Shown: positions 1 to 28,312 of the stretch, in pieces
Layout: each line of letters opens with the position of its first letter
Position numbering within the stretch: position 1 is the stretch's first letter
Assembly (NCBI RefSeq): GCF_034702125.1
Contig: NC_085857.1
Span: forward strand, 54,746,998-54,810,997
DNA: 64,000 bases
Direction of reading: 5' to 3'
Source of the DNA: Engraulis encrasicolus
Lineage: Eukaryota; Chordata; Actinopteri; Clupeiformes; Engraulidae
The notes under the pieces: generated by a model
Databases searched by the model: none
Seen by the model: only the letters and a program-made list of their open reading frames with translations
What the model was told of the DNA's origin: nothing
Made by a program: the position numbers and the translations under genes

Positions 1-19
1 TGGGTAGGAAGCTGGTCAC

Positions 20-231
20 CAGGGTTGCCAGATGTGAGTGATGATTTCCAGCCCAAAATAAAAGGCATAAAAGTCTCTCTAGAGGTACTAAATACCGCCC
101 AATTTTGAGATCTATTGATTTCTATGTACAGAAATGCTCAGAAAAGCCCGCTCAACATCTTTTTGTACCCACAGACGGTCATCTTAAGCAGCCCAATCGG
201 GCGGGAAACTGACCCGATCTGGCAACACTGC
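20..231. repeat. Inverted-repeat element A, copy 1
   Basis: Ends CAGGGTTGCCAGATGTGAG and GATCTGGCAACACTG are near inverted complements. A second copy lies 1 kb away. No coding capacity; a MITE-like dispersed element. Confidence 0.6.
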
Positions 232-729
232 TGGTCACTTTATGGGAGGAACTGCCTGATGCTTACTCTTTTGTATTATATTGGAAAAATCTTACATTTC
301 CCTTTTTTGTTTGCTGTCTTTTTTTCTCTCTTTTTGTTCATTATTTTGAATCAACTGCAATCAGTCCTTCACCTCCAGGACTCTAAACTAAAAGGGGTGT
401 GGGTTTTATCCCGTTCTTTGTACATTTCAGGAGAAAAAGAAAGAAAAAAGACAAAAAACGTAACGTAACGAAACGAAACAGGAAAAAAAAATGTTATTTG
501 TTTGTTGACTTATTTTTGTCCACTTTATTTTGAGAGTCTCATCTCTCGATCTCGCGGTCATTTGGCATTGCACTCATTTCTATTTTTGAAGGCATGTTGT
601 GTTTGTATTAGCTGATTTTTGTATGTGTACATGTGTGAAGGCTTGAGAACCCTATGCAGCACTAAGGGGTGGGATGGGGGGTGGGGCAGGGCTGGGTTGG
701 GCTTTTGGGTTTGAGGGCACGGTTGAAGG

Positions 730-882
730 CAGAGTTGTATAAAGTAGAAGTAGAGGGACTATAACAAATGTAATTACAACACCAGTAGTATGACAGTACA
801 TAGCTGCAAGTATGTAATATCTTACTAGTGGTGTTGTACCTCCATCCATAACAGTATTTCTACTTCTACTTTATACAGCTCT
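730..882. repeat. Short inverted-repeat element
   Basis: Arms GTATAAAGTAGAAGTA and TACTTCTACTTTATAC with outward extensions form a stem of about 25 bp around a 100-base loop. MITE-like. Confidence 0.55.
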
Positions 883-884
883 GT

Positions 885-1006
885 GGTGTGTTTCTCGAAA
901 GTGTTGTTAGCCAGTTAGCAACTTGGGTAGTTGCCAATGGGAAATTTCATTGCAAACAACAAAGTAGCTAACATAGCAGCCACAGTACGGTTTCGAGAAA
1001 TGCAAC
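885..1006. repeat. Inverted-repeat element with TTTCTCGAAA ends
   Basis: TTTCTCGAAAG and TTTCGAGAAA near the two ends, with internal GTTAGC and GTAGCTAAC words on both sides. It directly abuts the previous element and the next copy of element A, so 730-1229 is a cluster of three small elements. Confidence 0.5.
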
Positions 1007-1037
1007 TCTGTTTGGGTGGCGCGCATATGGATGAGGA

Positions 1038-1229
1038 CAGGGTTGCCAGATGTGGGTGATGATTTCCAGCCTATAAAAAATGCTCAAAACCTACCTGAAG
1101 GCACTAAATGCTGCCCAATGGCCAGAAATCTTCTGAAAAACCTGCCCAACACCCTTTTTTGTTTTTACCTGCCGACGGTCATCCTAAGCAGCTCAGTTGG
1201 GCGGGAAACCATCCAACCTGGCAACACTG
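1038..1229. repeat. Inverted-repeat element A, copy 2
   Basis: Shares GGTTGCCAGATGTG at one end, GACGGTCATC with GCGGGAAAC inside and CTGGCAACACTG at the other end with copy 1, in the same orientation. Confidence 0.6.
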
Positions 1230-3074
1230 GAGGGGACAGAGCAGAATGAGTGGTACAGGGTAATGGTGGGTTAGTGATGGGGCTGGGTAGGGTGACAGTA
1301 GGGGAAAAGAGGAGTGAAACCATGGGAAAAGGGTCGGGTGGGATAGGGGATGGGGATGGAGGAGGAGGTGTGTTGGGCGGTTTATGCCAGGCAGATGTTG
1401 GCAAGAGTGCTGGGAGGGTGTTTGAAAGGTGTTAGTAGAAATCGTCAGTATAAAGACTATAAAAACATAGATGAGCGATGACATTGAGCCTTGCGTCACA
1501 AGGCCGGTGTGTCGGATTACAATGGGGTCACGTTAACTGGGGATGACCTGACAAAACATGTGTTCACATCAGGTAGTGGAAACACGGGGTGCTCCTTAAA
1601 TTCAATCTTACACTAACGAAAATGGGACACTGAACTACGGTTGAAAAAAAAAAAAAGAGCACGCCATCGCACTAAATGAGCAAGAATTTCAAGCATACTC
1701 TGAATTTACAATTGGTTTCAAAGAGGGCCAATACTCGTGAGCACTCCGAGGTGTTGTGTGACGTGATCATCTCCAATTAAACTGGCCACCATTTCACGCA
1801 ATCTGACTCACCGGAACTACGTAGAATGACTTGTGTTAAAAATACCGGCTATGTATGAACGGGCCCTGAGTTCAATCTGCCTTATGAGCTGTTTACACAT
1901 AGCCTCCTACCTGGGTAACGCAAAAAAACAAAGACCGTTCCCTTCGTTTTTCGTTTCTTTTTTTCCACTGAAAACGATTATTTACAAAAACTCCAAACAG
2001 CAAAAGTGAACATTTTCAATAACTTTGGTTTCACATTTAAAAGACATGTGAATGGCTTTCTCCTTCTTGCCATACTGCCACCGTCAGGCGTAGCATCTTC
2101 ATGACACCTCTCTCTTGACAACATATGTATGCGGATATACACCCATGCCATGTGTGTGAACAAAGATATTTTGGAAAACGAAGGGAGGAAAATGTGATTC
2201 GTCCAAATACCCAGCTATGTGTAAATAGCAGAGGTGTCAAAAGTAAAAGTAAATTCATGGTGTAAGTAGGCCTACAACATAGCTATTACACCAGCTAATC
2301 CTAATTGTACCTAATGAGGTAGACTGTGTTGTTACTGAAAAACACTAAAAGCCTAACAAGAACCCACCACAGGAACCCAAAGCAGAGGTAACTGATCGTT
2401 AGGCAAGTACACTGGTCCACTGGTTACTCAGATAAGTTACCTGTGTTGGAAGGAAACTGTTTCTTTTTTTTACTTCTACTTTTGACATATCTGGTAAACA
2501 GCGAGTAAAGCTCTACCCGTAAAAAAAGTGAATGCATGCTTCCCCATCTACCACCACGCCCACACATCAAGTTTGTTCCTTCCACATGATGTTTTTTGCT
2601 GTTTTTAAATCACATTGTTTTGCTGTTTTTATGCTCTCTCGCTCTCTTCTCTGCCCCTCCTTTGACAATAAAACATATTACCGTACATCTCAATCAATCA
2701 TGAGAACTCGGATATTTGAAGACTTTTTTCACAGGAACGTTATTATTGTTACAGGTATTATTATTACTGTTATTATTAATAATAATATATTACTATTATG
2801 TAAAAAGCAACACAAACACACACACACTGAAGGACAGATCAGTTACATGTGTTATATTCATGATTCTAGTAGTTTAGGGCTCTATTCATTTTCAATTTAT
2901 TGCAAAATAATTGTCCCTTCCACCAATTCATTAAATACTGGAAGTAATTCAGTAGGCTACCAGTAGGCATACCCAAACTGTAACTGCAATCCAGCAGCTC
3001 TGTAGTGCAACTCATTAAAAATACTGAAATCAAATATGATAATGTACATGCTCAAATCCAATATAGTAACAACA
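1230..3074. other. Intergenic, no gene seen
   Basis: No open frame here looks coding. Poly(A) patches, a short ATT-type run near 2755-2795 and otherwise unique-looking AT-rich sequence. Confidence 0.5.
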
Positions 3075-3238
3075 GGGGCCTACTACAAAGCTGGTTCAGG
3101 ATAAGTTAAGAGGTAGGCCTTAATCATCTAATAGAAAAGCCGGGAGTCCTCATTTTCCTAAGAAAAGCTCTTGCATTAGATGATTTACCTCTTAACTTAT
3201 CCTTAAATTATCCTGAACCAGCTTTATAGTATAGGCCC
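3075..3238. repeat. MITE with long imperfect inverted arms
   Basis: Left AGCTGGTTCAGGATAAGTTA and right complement TAACTTATCC with GAACCAGCTTTATAG, outer GGCC boxes. About 164 bp, no ORF. A related, weaker copy sharing GGAGTCCTCATTTTC is at 4636-4790. Confidence 0.65.
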
Positions 3239-4635
3239 GCCAGTGAGATGGCATGTCAGATTTTTTTAATAGCCCATTTGATCATTAAAATGTAATATGG
3301 GACTGCTGTTGATGTCTGTTACTCCTTGTGTTCACACCACCACTAGGCTAGCGATTATAATAAATGGAATTATAATAAAATAAAACGTACAATATCAGTA
3401 ATGATTCAAATAATAATAAAAGGTCTAATAATAATAATAATAATAATAATAATGTAGGAACACTTGCAATATACTTTAAAGAATGTTATCAATACCAGCA
3501 CAACCCCATCCCTCCTAAATAATCAACAAACATCAGTCAGAGAGAATACAGTTTTTTTCCGCTTTTAATGCAAGCATCAAAATACAATTGAAAAAAAAGA
3601 AAGAAAAACAAAAAAAGCTAAATTGTGCAGAGACATATATGTTTTTATACATATATTATTTAAAATAGTTCTGTACAGCTCCAGGTGAAGCAGACCCCGT
3701 TCAAAACGAATCTCATTCCAAAAAGAATAAACATAAAAAAAAACCCTAGTGGGAGCTCCAGTTTGTGATGCGCTCAATTTCAAATGGACCCTTTGCTGCC
3801 ATCTTTGGGCCGATGAAGGCACAGCACCTATCCAAATGTATCAGGTGAAGTACAGCATGAACCAGCAGAGATACATTGTGGAAAAAAACTGTTCATATTG
3901 ATTTTAATGGTTAAACTGTATACAGTGTTTCAATACAGTGATTCAAGTGTTAATTTTGATGCAACGGAAGTCTGTATGTGCAGACTTTTGCTGTCATCTA
4001 GCCATTGTGCAGAGAATATAAGCTTTCCCTTCTAGATTGAAGTACACGTTTCCATTTTGTTTCTCCTGACTGCCAGACAGTGCTTTCAGCATTGAACGTC
4101 ATCGCGTGGGGAACATGCTCAGTGCTGAAAGCATCACCTGCCAGTCATTCGAAACTCGTAGAGCCGTGGTAATATAGGTTGGTAACAACCATTGCGTGAG
4201 AACCAGGGTAATTATAGGCCTACAGTACGTAACCACAGTTTTTTCCACACTACATTTCTGCTGGATCACATGCCAGCCCATGCTGCTGGACACCTATCCA
4301 CTCATACTGGACTGGACTGGACCTAGATGCTGGTAATGTTTTAGGATGAACCCTGGAAACCGCCCACCTGCCCGCTTGCCTGGGCCCAATGACAGCACCT
4401 GGACACTGGTCCTAAAGCTGGTTCTGCTCAGTGTGCTGTGTATGTGTGTGTGTGTGTCAGCCCATACACTTGGCCAGACGAGGGGCTGGGCTGCTTGGGT
4501 AACAGATGCCAAAAACAACAACACAGCATGGATAGACAAGAAAGCTCCCCCATGTTCAACACTGGGTGTGGACTGGACTGCTCTGGCTCCGCACGGGATG
4601 TTGTCTGGAGAGTATTCCAAGAACCCGGATCAGTA
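3239..4635. other. Intergenic / distal rad23a 3' flank
   Basis: Contains an imperfect (ATA)n run near 3428-3453 and A-rich stretches around 3590-3615. Open frames around 4300-4640 have no homology I recognise and overlap one another on both strands. Confidence 0.4.
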
Positions 4636-4790
4636 GTAAACCAGGTTAAGTTAAGCTTGAGGTAGCTGGAAATCATCTGACAGAAGAGTCTGGAGTCCTC
4701 ATTTTCTGAACTACATGACACCCGTGGTGTATCTATACATCAGGATGACCCTTTCCTGTAGGTTCAGTTAGCCAGGTTTATCACTTAACC
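4636..4790. repeat. Related MITE, diverged
   Basis: Shares the CTGGAGTCCTCATTTTC core and the AAGTTAAG/CTTAACC arms with the element at 3075-3238. Confidence 0.4.
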
Positions 4791-5329
4791 ATGTTCTTGG
4801 CATACCCCCCAGGTCCCTGCTCTGTTGTGCTGTGCTGGGGAGGTGGGGTACAGGCCAGGGAGACGGAAAGCATGGGCCTGAAGAAGAGGATGTGGACTCT
4901 TAATAAAGTGTGCCATCTACGTGATGGGGCTTTCAAAATGAACAACTTTTTGAAAAAAAGAAAAAAAAAGTATAGTTACAAACTGGCCAATAATATTCAT
5001 TCAGTCTTAATGATGAGCATGCCTACACCCACCCATCTGTACACTAGAGCGCCATACAAAGGCAAATGCAGTATCTAGGCCTACATATTTTGTTTGTTTG
5101 TCTGTTTTGAGTTACTTTAGACTGAAAATGGTCTTCATTACACCTCCTTTATCTTGTGACAAAGCCATATGGTCCAAATGTGTCCCGTTTTAGAGGTACT
5201 GCTATGTCAAATTTGTCAAAATTCCAACCAAAATTCCTCCAATCAAGGGCTTGAAGGGTTTCTCAGTTTCTATGTTGGCACAGTTACTGCACTTTGCCTT
5301 TGTAGGGCAGTACAGTCTCCTTAGACATC

Positions 5330-5512
5330 TTCAAATGCTGCCCCAGACAAGCACCCACCCCTCTGTGGAACGGATGCCAACTGCAGTAGCAGGGTGCGTC
5401 GGCAGAACATTAGTAGCCTAAACCTCCCTCCCGAAGACTTATACAATATCGGTAGCGCTGAGCTATCGGTCTGGTCCTTTAGCTCAGTGGTATTGGGTTG
5501 GTAGGGGCTCTT
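5330..5512. repeat. SINE-like dispersed repeat, copy 1
   Basis: Carries TTTAGCTCAGTGGT, resembling a tRNA A box, next to GAGCTATCGGTCTGG. A shorter relative is at 21426-21570, sharing AGCTATCGGTCTGGACCTTT-type sequence and GCAGAACATT. tRNA origin is inference. Confidence 0.5.
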
Positions 5513-5567
5513 CAACCCTAAACATCACTGAGACACTAACGTTTCCTTCCATTTTTTTTTAGATTAA

Positions 5568-5577
5568 TTTATTTATT
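5568..5577 (-). terminator. Candidate rad23a poly(A) signals
   Basis: Two overlapping AATAAA hexamers on the minus strand, about 0.8 kb past the rad23a stop. These are the first I noted in the 3' flank. Use is not proven. Confidence 0.3.
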
Positions 5578-5909
5578 TAATGGGCAAAAAAAAAAACAAG
5601 TAAAGAGCATTTCTGATATTTTCTTCTGCATTTCCTTCTACATATACTGTACTTCAAATCATGTCTTAAAAATGCTGTTTAAATACATCCCCTCCAGTAG
5701 ATGCGCCTCTTTTTCTTTACCTCTGTAACTCTCAGTCACACGCACGCACGCGCACACACACACACACTGCCCAAAAAGCAGTGCTTACATTCACGCATTC
5801 TCTCACACACACACACACTCCAGAGCTATGAGTTCCAATGAAATGGTTCAGGAATGACTTTTCATGCCTTATCTCGCACACACACACACACTTATTCACT
5901 AACGGCCGA

Positions 5910-6020
<111 letters not shown>

Positions 6021-6073
6021 TGTGACAGAGACAGTGTGGCTGCGTGTTTTCCAAACATGTGCTTGACTTCATA

Positions 6074-6104
<31 letters not shown>

Positions 6105-6369
6105 CTGTGTCTGTGTTTGTTCAGTCTGAAGTGTTATCATGCATGACTGTTTCTGTTGTTTTTTGTGTTTGTTTGTTTGTTTTGTTTCTGGGGAAATGAA
6201 AGGACCATACAGACAAACAGACTCACTCGCGCAGACCGCCAGTCCCCATATTAATATCATCATCCATTAAACTCTTTAAATCATGCATACACTGTAACGC
6301 ACTCTCATTCACTACCTGCCACACAAACGCACAGACACACGCGCACACACACACACACACACGGAGGTT

Positions 6370-22920
<16,551 letters not shown>

Positions 22921-23845
22921 CTCTCTGCCCGGTGATGATGGCAACGTTTTTGCCAGTGCCGCAACTGTTTGGATCCGAGCTGTCAACGACAAAAACGTAT
23001 AGATAACCACCGAGGTTTGCGGATAACGCCCACCGATGGGTTAATAACACGATTGTAAACGCTTAACGACGAAGTTTTTTTGGCTCGTGGGAAAACATTG
23101 GCCCAATCTACTTCTTCTTCTGTTATCTTTTGAACAATAACAGACAGCCGCTCTTTGCTGCCACCCACAGGCTGAGTCGCATTTACTACTTCAACTTGGC
23201 ATTTTATAAACTATCTATATAAATGCCGAAAGAGATACGATACACAACAACAAAAAGAAGTAATGTAATATGATTCTTGAGTGTTTTTGATGTAAGCGTG
23301 CTGACCAAACAACATTAATAATGTGCGAAGCACTATTCAAATTAGCTTGCACTCCATTTCCCAGAGTGCAATTCCGAATTATTCGACTTCCGGTCCAACA
23401 GTTTGTAAACACAGCGAAAGGAGAGATGGAGTCGTCAAGGGGTCTTACCTAAAAATATTAGACAGCTGTTGAGAGACTACGTCGTGCTCAATACACGTCA
23501 GATACAATCTACGAATGCTTCACTTCGTTGCTTGCAGTGGTAACCCGCTGACATAATCGAAAAAACGAAAGTTATTGGATAAATGCAAATTAGCTTATAA
23601 GCTAATGCAACATCGGAAACACAGCCCCCCAGTTAGTTTTCATGATATGCTACCTTAGCAAAACGCAATACTTCGACCTCATTCTACAGTCAGTCAGCAC
23701 GTATGTTTAAAGGTTAAATTGACAGCAATCTACGTGGATTTCAACTGCACTCCCGTGTCCTGTCGGGCTCCTATTTTTGGGGTTTTGGTGAAACGACTGT
23801 CCCAACCGCTGTTGTCGACCCACCACCACCACCTGGCCCATTCCA
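22921..23845. promoter_or_regulatory. Bidirectional promoter between rad23a and the RNF11-like gene
   Basis: The two start codons face away from each other across 925 bases, with no other gene between. Seen inside: a ZNF143/STAF-like site (ACTCCATTTCCCAGAGTGCA, 23351-23370), and an ETS/GABP-type ACTTCCGG at 23386-23393. This combination is typical of TATA-less, divergent housekeeping promoters. Transcription starts are not visible from sequence; shared regulation is inference. Confidence 0.6.
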
Positions 23846-23944
23846 ATGGGGAACTGCTTGTCCTCCCAGAGTGCGGATGATCTGTCGCTCCTGAACGACT
23901 CCGAGGGAGCCAGCCTACCCGGGGAGCCACCGCCTCCTTACCAG
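23846..23944 (+). CDS. rnf11: RNF11-like coding exon 1
   Basis: Residues 1-33: MGNCLSSQSADDLSLL through EPPPPYQ, carrying the lipid anchor and PPxY motif. It ends on the same Gln as the family exon, with donor GTAGTG (a weak match). The frame stays open for another 540 bases, but that extension is intron with a transposon arm, not coding. Confidence 0.9.
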
Positions 23945-26485
23945 GTAGTGAAACGGGGCATATTATACGGGACTGACGGTGGAAGGGTGATGGAAAGTTA
24001 CTGGCACACCATCCATGCAGCAGGCCTTTTGCAGGGGAGCATGTCTATGTTCCCACAGCCTATTGGTCCCTCACCACTAAGACTTAAACATTCATTTTTT
24101 TGGCCCATTGGTCCCACAGTTCCTGCTGCCAATGTTCCCACATTTCTCGAATTTATTGGGTCATTTCACGTGAAATCAGACACTTTGGGACCCGACCGAC
24201 ACAGATTTCAATCATACTTGCTGTGCCTGTTTAGTAACAAAGTAGCACCCCAGAACTGGATTTGTGTGAATCTGACATCAATATTAAGGGAGAAACAGAC
24301 TAGCAAAGGTTTACATTTGAGGGTAGGACACTATACATTCAGCCTTGATTATATCAGTCAGTGTAAGTCACAAAAAACATGTCTGTGGTGTTATTTGAAA
24401 GCTCATTTCTGGCTTACAAGTTACACAAACAGCATGGAATACAACAACCCTCAGAATAAGAATGATCATAAATTGAAAAATTAAAAATTGAATATCAAAA
24501 AAACGTATATTTTAAAATGGCCAGTTCCTTGTCTAAACATAGCCTGCAATGTCATGAACAACACCTGAAATGCTGGTGTTTGGTTTTTTATTCATTCAGA
24601 GATAATGGCACTCAAAAACATGGCATCATACAAATCATCTAGTATGGTAATACCATAATGATATCACATGACAGCATGTCTATCGGAATATGTGAAGGAT
24701 GGAGATGGTCCATGAGGGTAAAGTTCAGTTTCACCTCTCCAGTGCTCGTCATGCATTCTTCAACACATGCTAGCCAGTAGTTGCCATCATAGCTACAACA
24801 TACCCTTTGATGCTTGAACATTTAGAAAATTGCTTTACTGAGCTTATTCTTTCAACCCTGCCTTCTCTCAATGCTGAAAATGGTCTAGCTTCCACTGTGT
24901 CCATTGACAATGGGCAGAAGCTGTGTAGTTTTTGAGTACCTGGATTAGGGACCGACGAGGGTGCAGGGCCCACCGGGAAAATGCCTGTTATGCCAGATGG
25001 CCAGTCCAGTCCTGTCCCTGACACTACTCTATTACTACTTCATGACAACTCATTTCAACCTTTATGTCCCATTATCTCTGAAATGAATAACAAACCAAAC
25101 ACCCCATTTTCAGGTGTTGTTTAGACCTTACAGGCTATGTTTCGACAATAAACCGGCCATTTTAAAATATACGTTTTTTTGATATTCAATTTGTAATTTT
25201 TCAATGCATCATAATTCATATTCTGAACGTTGTTGTATTCCATGCTGTGTGTGCAATTTGTAGAGCCAGAAAAGAGCTTTCAAACAAAACCTCAGACATC
25301 TTTTTGTGACTTAAACTGACTGATATAATCAAGGCTGAATGTATAGTGTCCTACTCTCATATGTAAACCTTTGCTAGTCTATTTCAATGCAGTTCTGGAG
25401 TGCTACCTTGCTACTAAAAAGGCACACCAAGTATGATTGAAATCCGGGTCGGTCGGGTCCCAAAGTGTCTGATTTCACGTGAAATGACCCAATTCAAATT
25501 TAGGCCCTGTTCCATGACTGGGAGAAAGACATTCTCTCTGTTCACTCGGAAATGTGGGAACATGGAGTTATCGAACATAGGGCATATGTTTGAATAATTT
25601 CTTAAAAATGTGGGAACATGAGGCAGCAGGAATAAGCTGTGGGACCATTGGGCTGTGCAACCAATGGGCTATGGGAACATAGATCTGACCCCACACCTTC
25701 ATGGAGCAGACCTTTGCAGTCAGTTTATGCAGTCAGTTTATTGGAGGAGACTAGTGGTCTGACTACGGATGGCTTTGGAGATAATGCAGTTATTATGAAT
25801 ACACATTTGTCTACTACAAATAATGGCAGCATTACAGCTAACAGTGTTGTTTCCAGATCTTCATGCGTTGTTGTTGCATACAGTCCAAGATAGGGTTAGG
25901 GTAGATGAACGGGGCTAGTTTGTTTTATAATTATATAAAGGAAACGGTCACGGAAGACCTCTTCACGGTCACGGCTCTTCACAAGCTTCTTGAAGGCTAA
26001 AAGAGATGTCCCCTGCTCTTGCAGCCCCTGGTTGCTTGCTCCACCGTTGGCGCTGATCTTAACGCCAGCCAGTGTGAGCACTATAAATAGAGTGCTGCAT
26101 GTACACATGATCAAGTCTTGCTTTCCCACGCCTAGCCTCTGATGCAGCACCTGGCTGGAAAGCAAAACCACAACTAGCAAAATGTCTGTACTGGATAAAA
26201 CACGGCCTGAAGTCAGACAAAAGAATCTGAAAGAGGCAAGGCTGCACAGGTACAAAAGATATGAAGAAACATACAGGAGCAAGGGAAGTGTTTACAAGGG
26301 GACTGTTCAAGAGTTATGTTTAAGCAGTCATGGATAATAACTAATAGCTTGAGCGCAAAATCCAAAAGCTCAAGAGCAACAAGCAACAAGAGAAATTTTA
26401 GAGCGTTTTTTTTTTTAAGCGCAGACCTTACAACATAACTCTTTTGGATTGCATGACCTGGAGGAATCCTCAGCGTCTTACTGAC

Positions 26486-26559
<74 letters not shown>

Positions 26560-27177
26560 GTGTCAGGAGCGCGTGCTGCCGCAGGTGGCTCCTGTGTTCC
26601 ACCCGACCCCGTCTCAGCCACGGCTGGCGGCCCAGCTGACGGAGGAGGAGCAGATCAGGGTGGCCCAGCGCATCGGCCTCATCCAACACCTGCCCAGAGG
26701 CATATACCAGCCCTCGCAGGAGCAGCACCCAGAGAAGGTGCTCAAAGAGTGGGTATACCTTTCTCTCTACATACAGTATGCCATCTCTCCTCTCTCTGTC
26801 TCTCTCTGTCTCTCTCTCTCTCTCTCTCTCATATCCAACACCAGCCCTCGCAGGAGCAGCAGATACAGTCATTTTTACTGCTAAAAATGTCTATTTCCTT
26901 TTCAGGTGTGTGAGCTGAGGGATGTGTTTTGTCAGCTTCGAGTGTACGCATCTTACCTATTCTCTCTGTGTCTGTCTCGCTCTCTCTCTTTCTCTCCTCC
27001 ACCAGGTGTGTGATCTGCATGATGGACTTTGAGATGGGGGATGAGGTGCGCTACCTGCCGTGCGTTCACACCTACCATGTGGACTGCATCGATGCCTGGC
27101 TCATGCGCTCCTTCACCTGTCCCTCCTGCCTCGAACCCGTGGACGCCGCCCTGCTCTGCTCCTACCAGACCAACTGA
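23846..27177 (+). CDS. rnf11: RNF11-like RING-H2 E3 ubiquitin ligase (3 coding exons, 150 aa)
   Basis: Small RING finger protein that acts with Nedd4-family HECT ligases and the TAX1BP1/A20 complex in endosomal sorting and NF-kB control. Coding exons: 23846-23944, 26567-26748, 27006-27177. Joining them gives 150 codons plus TGA; mammalian RNF11 is 154 aa. Visible: MGNC start (Gly2 myristoylation, Cys4 palmitoylation), PPPPY at 28-32 (WW-domain ligand for Nedd4/Itch), HPTPSQ and the TEEEQIRVAQRIGLIQHLP block, and a complete RING-H2 with ligands C95, C98, C113, H115, H118, C121, C132, C135. RSFT with Thr131 matches the known Akt site. The acidic stretch after the N-terminus is shorter than in RNF11, and several core positions differ, so this may be a paralogue rather than RNF11 itself. 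Confidence 0.9.
24037..25690. mobile_element. Foldback element in RNF11-like intron 1
   Basis: Left arm about 24037-24618 and right arm about 25055-25690 are inverted copies, for example CACGTGAAATCAGACACTTT on the left and AAAGTGTCTGATTTCACGTG on the right, separated by 0.4 kb. No transposase frame. A single diverged arm of the same family is in get3 intron 4. Confidence 0.85.
26487..26563. repeat. (GT)n microsatellite at the RNF11-like exon 2 acceptor
   Basis: Runs to within four bases of the exon, so the acceptor is (TG)nTCAG. Confidence 0.95.
26567..26748 (+). CDS. rnf11: RNF11-like coding exon 2
   Basis: Residues 34-93 and two bases of Glu94, ERVLPQVAPVFHPTPSQ to HPEKVLK. The acceptor CAG follows a (GT)n run with almost no polypyrimidine tract. 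The donor is GTGGGT. The last part of the exon is repeated in degenerate form in the next intron (26830-26862). Confidence 0.9.
26830..26924 (+). pseudogene. Fragments of RNF11-like exon 2 end and exon 3 start in intron 2
   Basis: 26834-26860 repeats ATA-CCAGCCCTCGCAGGAGCAGCA of exon 2 with one short change. 26902-26924 repeats the exon 3 acceptor and start (CAGGTGTGTGA-CTG-GGATG). Both are cut off within 30 bases. Confidence 0.7.
27006..27177 (+). CDS. rnf11: RNF11-like coding exon 3 (RING-H2 domain and stop)
   Basis: Residues 95-150, CVICMMDFEMGDEVRYLPC onward: the full RING-H2 and the family C-terminus EPVDAALLCSYQTN. Acceptor CACCAG after a CT-rich tract. The stop-codon end of this exon is repeated downstream in three further degraded copies. 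Confidence 0.95.
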
Positions 27178-27247
27178 CCTTTGACCTCTCAGCATTCACT
27201 ATTGTCGTCTCTGATTGGTCAATACTCTACTACCAAGGTGTTTGATT

Positions 27248-27845
27248 GGACTGCACCGTAGATCTTTGATTGACAACTGGTTGCTGCACTCATTCACCTG
27301 TCCCTCCCGTGGACGCCGCGCTGCTCTGCTCCTACCAGACCAACTGACCATTCAACATTCTCATGTTTGATAGGTCGCCATCCCACAATCCTCTGCTGTA
27401 ATTGGCCAATGCTCCACTACTCTCCTCTGTGATTTGACCGTATCTGCGGCAGCATGGCTGATGCGGCCCTTCACACCTGTCCCTCCTGCCTCGAACCCGT
27501 GGACGCCGCCCTGGTCTACTCCTTCCAGACCAACTGACCCTCTGAACCCTCAGACTCCTTTCAGAAGTCACTATTCTCATCTCTGATTGGCTGCCACCCC
27601 ATCATTAAGAAAGCAGAGAATGTGCGCACATCAATGGCACAGGTGTTGGACGAAACTATGTAAATAACTGAAGTAAATGACTGTTAATTAACAGTGTTGC
27701 GGACATTTGTCATTTACTTGTGCCACCCCAATGTTCTCAGCTCTGATTGGCTAGTACTCAGCTGGGATTGGCTGCTACCCTGGTGTTTGACTGGACTGCA
27801 CCGATGCCTGTCCCTCCCCCCTCCATTGAACCCATGGACGAACCA
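27248..27845 (+). pseudogene. Three degraded tandem copies of the RNF11-like exon 3 tail
   Basis: Copies at about 27248-27349, 27439-27545 and 27781-27845. The first two retain the CCAGACCAACTGACC end with stop codon and CCCGTGGACGCCGC; the third has only CCTGTCCCTCC and CCCATGGACG. Unit length is roughly 180-260 bases, including the following CTCTGATTGG segment. Confidence 0.9.
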
Positions 27846-28090
27846 CCACGAAGACCTTTCACCTTTTCACCTTTTCACCTTGTGTGCCCTCACAGCTGAC
27901 AAACTGCTCCTGTTCAACACCCATAATCACCATCTCACCAACCAACCTTACACACTGCACCATCAATCACCACCTCACTAACCACCCTTACACACTGCAC
28001 ATTCTCACCCCTCACACCACAATGCACACATGTCCTTTTCAGCACCGCCAAATCCCAACCTCTCAACACCTTCACGTTCACCCTACATGT

Positions 28091-28312
28091 GACATTACAT
28101 TATATTACACTCAACTGATTATTTTATCTAAAGCGACTTACAGATATTACAGGGTATTGATTACAGTCCCTAGAGCAGTGTGGGATTATGTGCCTTACTC
28201 AAGGGCACCTCAGCCATGGAGGGAGGAAGGGACTGAGTAAGGGTGGGAGTAAGGCTGCAACCCTGTGATCTACCACAATCCAACTCCTTAACCATTACAC
28301 TTCGACTGCCCC
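28091..28312. repeat. Dispersed fish repeat
   Basis: GCGACTTACAG, CTTACTCAAGGGCACCTCAG and a closing ATCCAACTCCTTAACCATTA with CTGCCCC, a form seen repeatedly in teleost non-coding DNA. Class not determined. Confidence 0.55.

Noticed and set aside
23846..24484. 212-codon uninterrupted frame from the RNF11-like ATG
   Set aside because: Only the first 33 codons are coding. Homology stops at PPPPYQ, where a donor lies, and the rest runs into a foldback-element arm.
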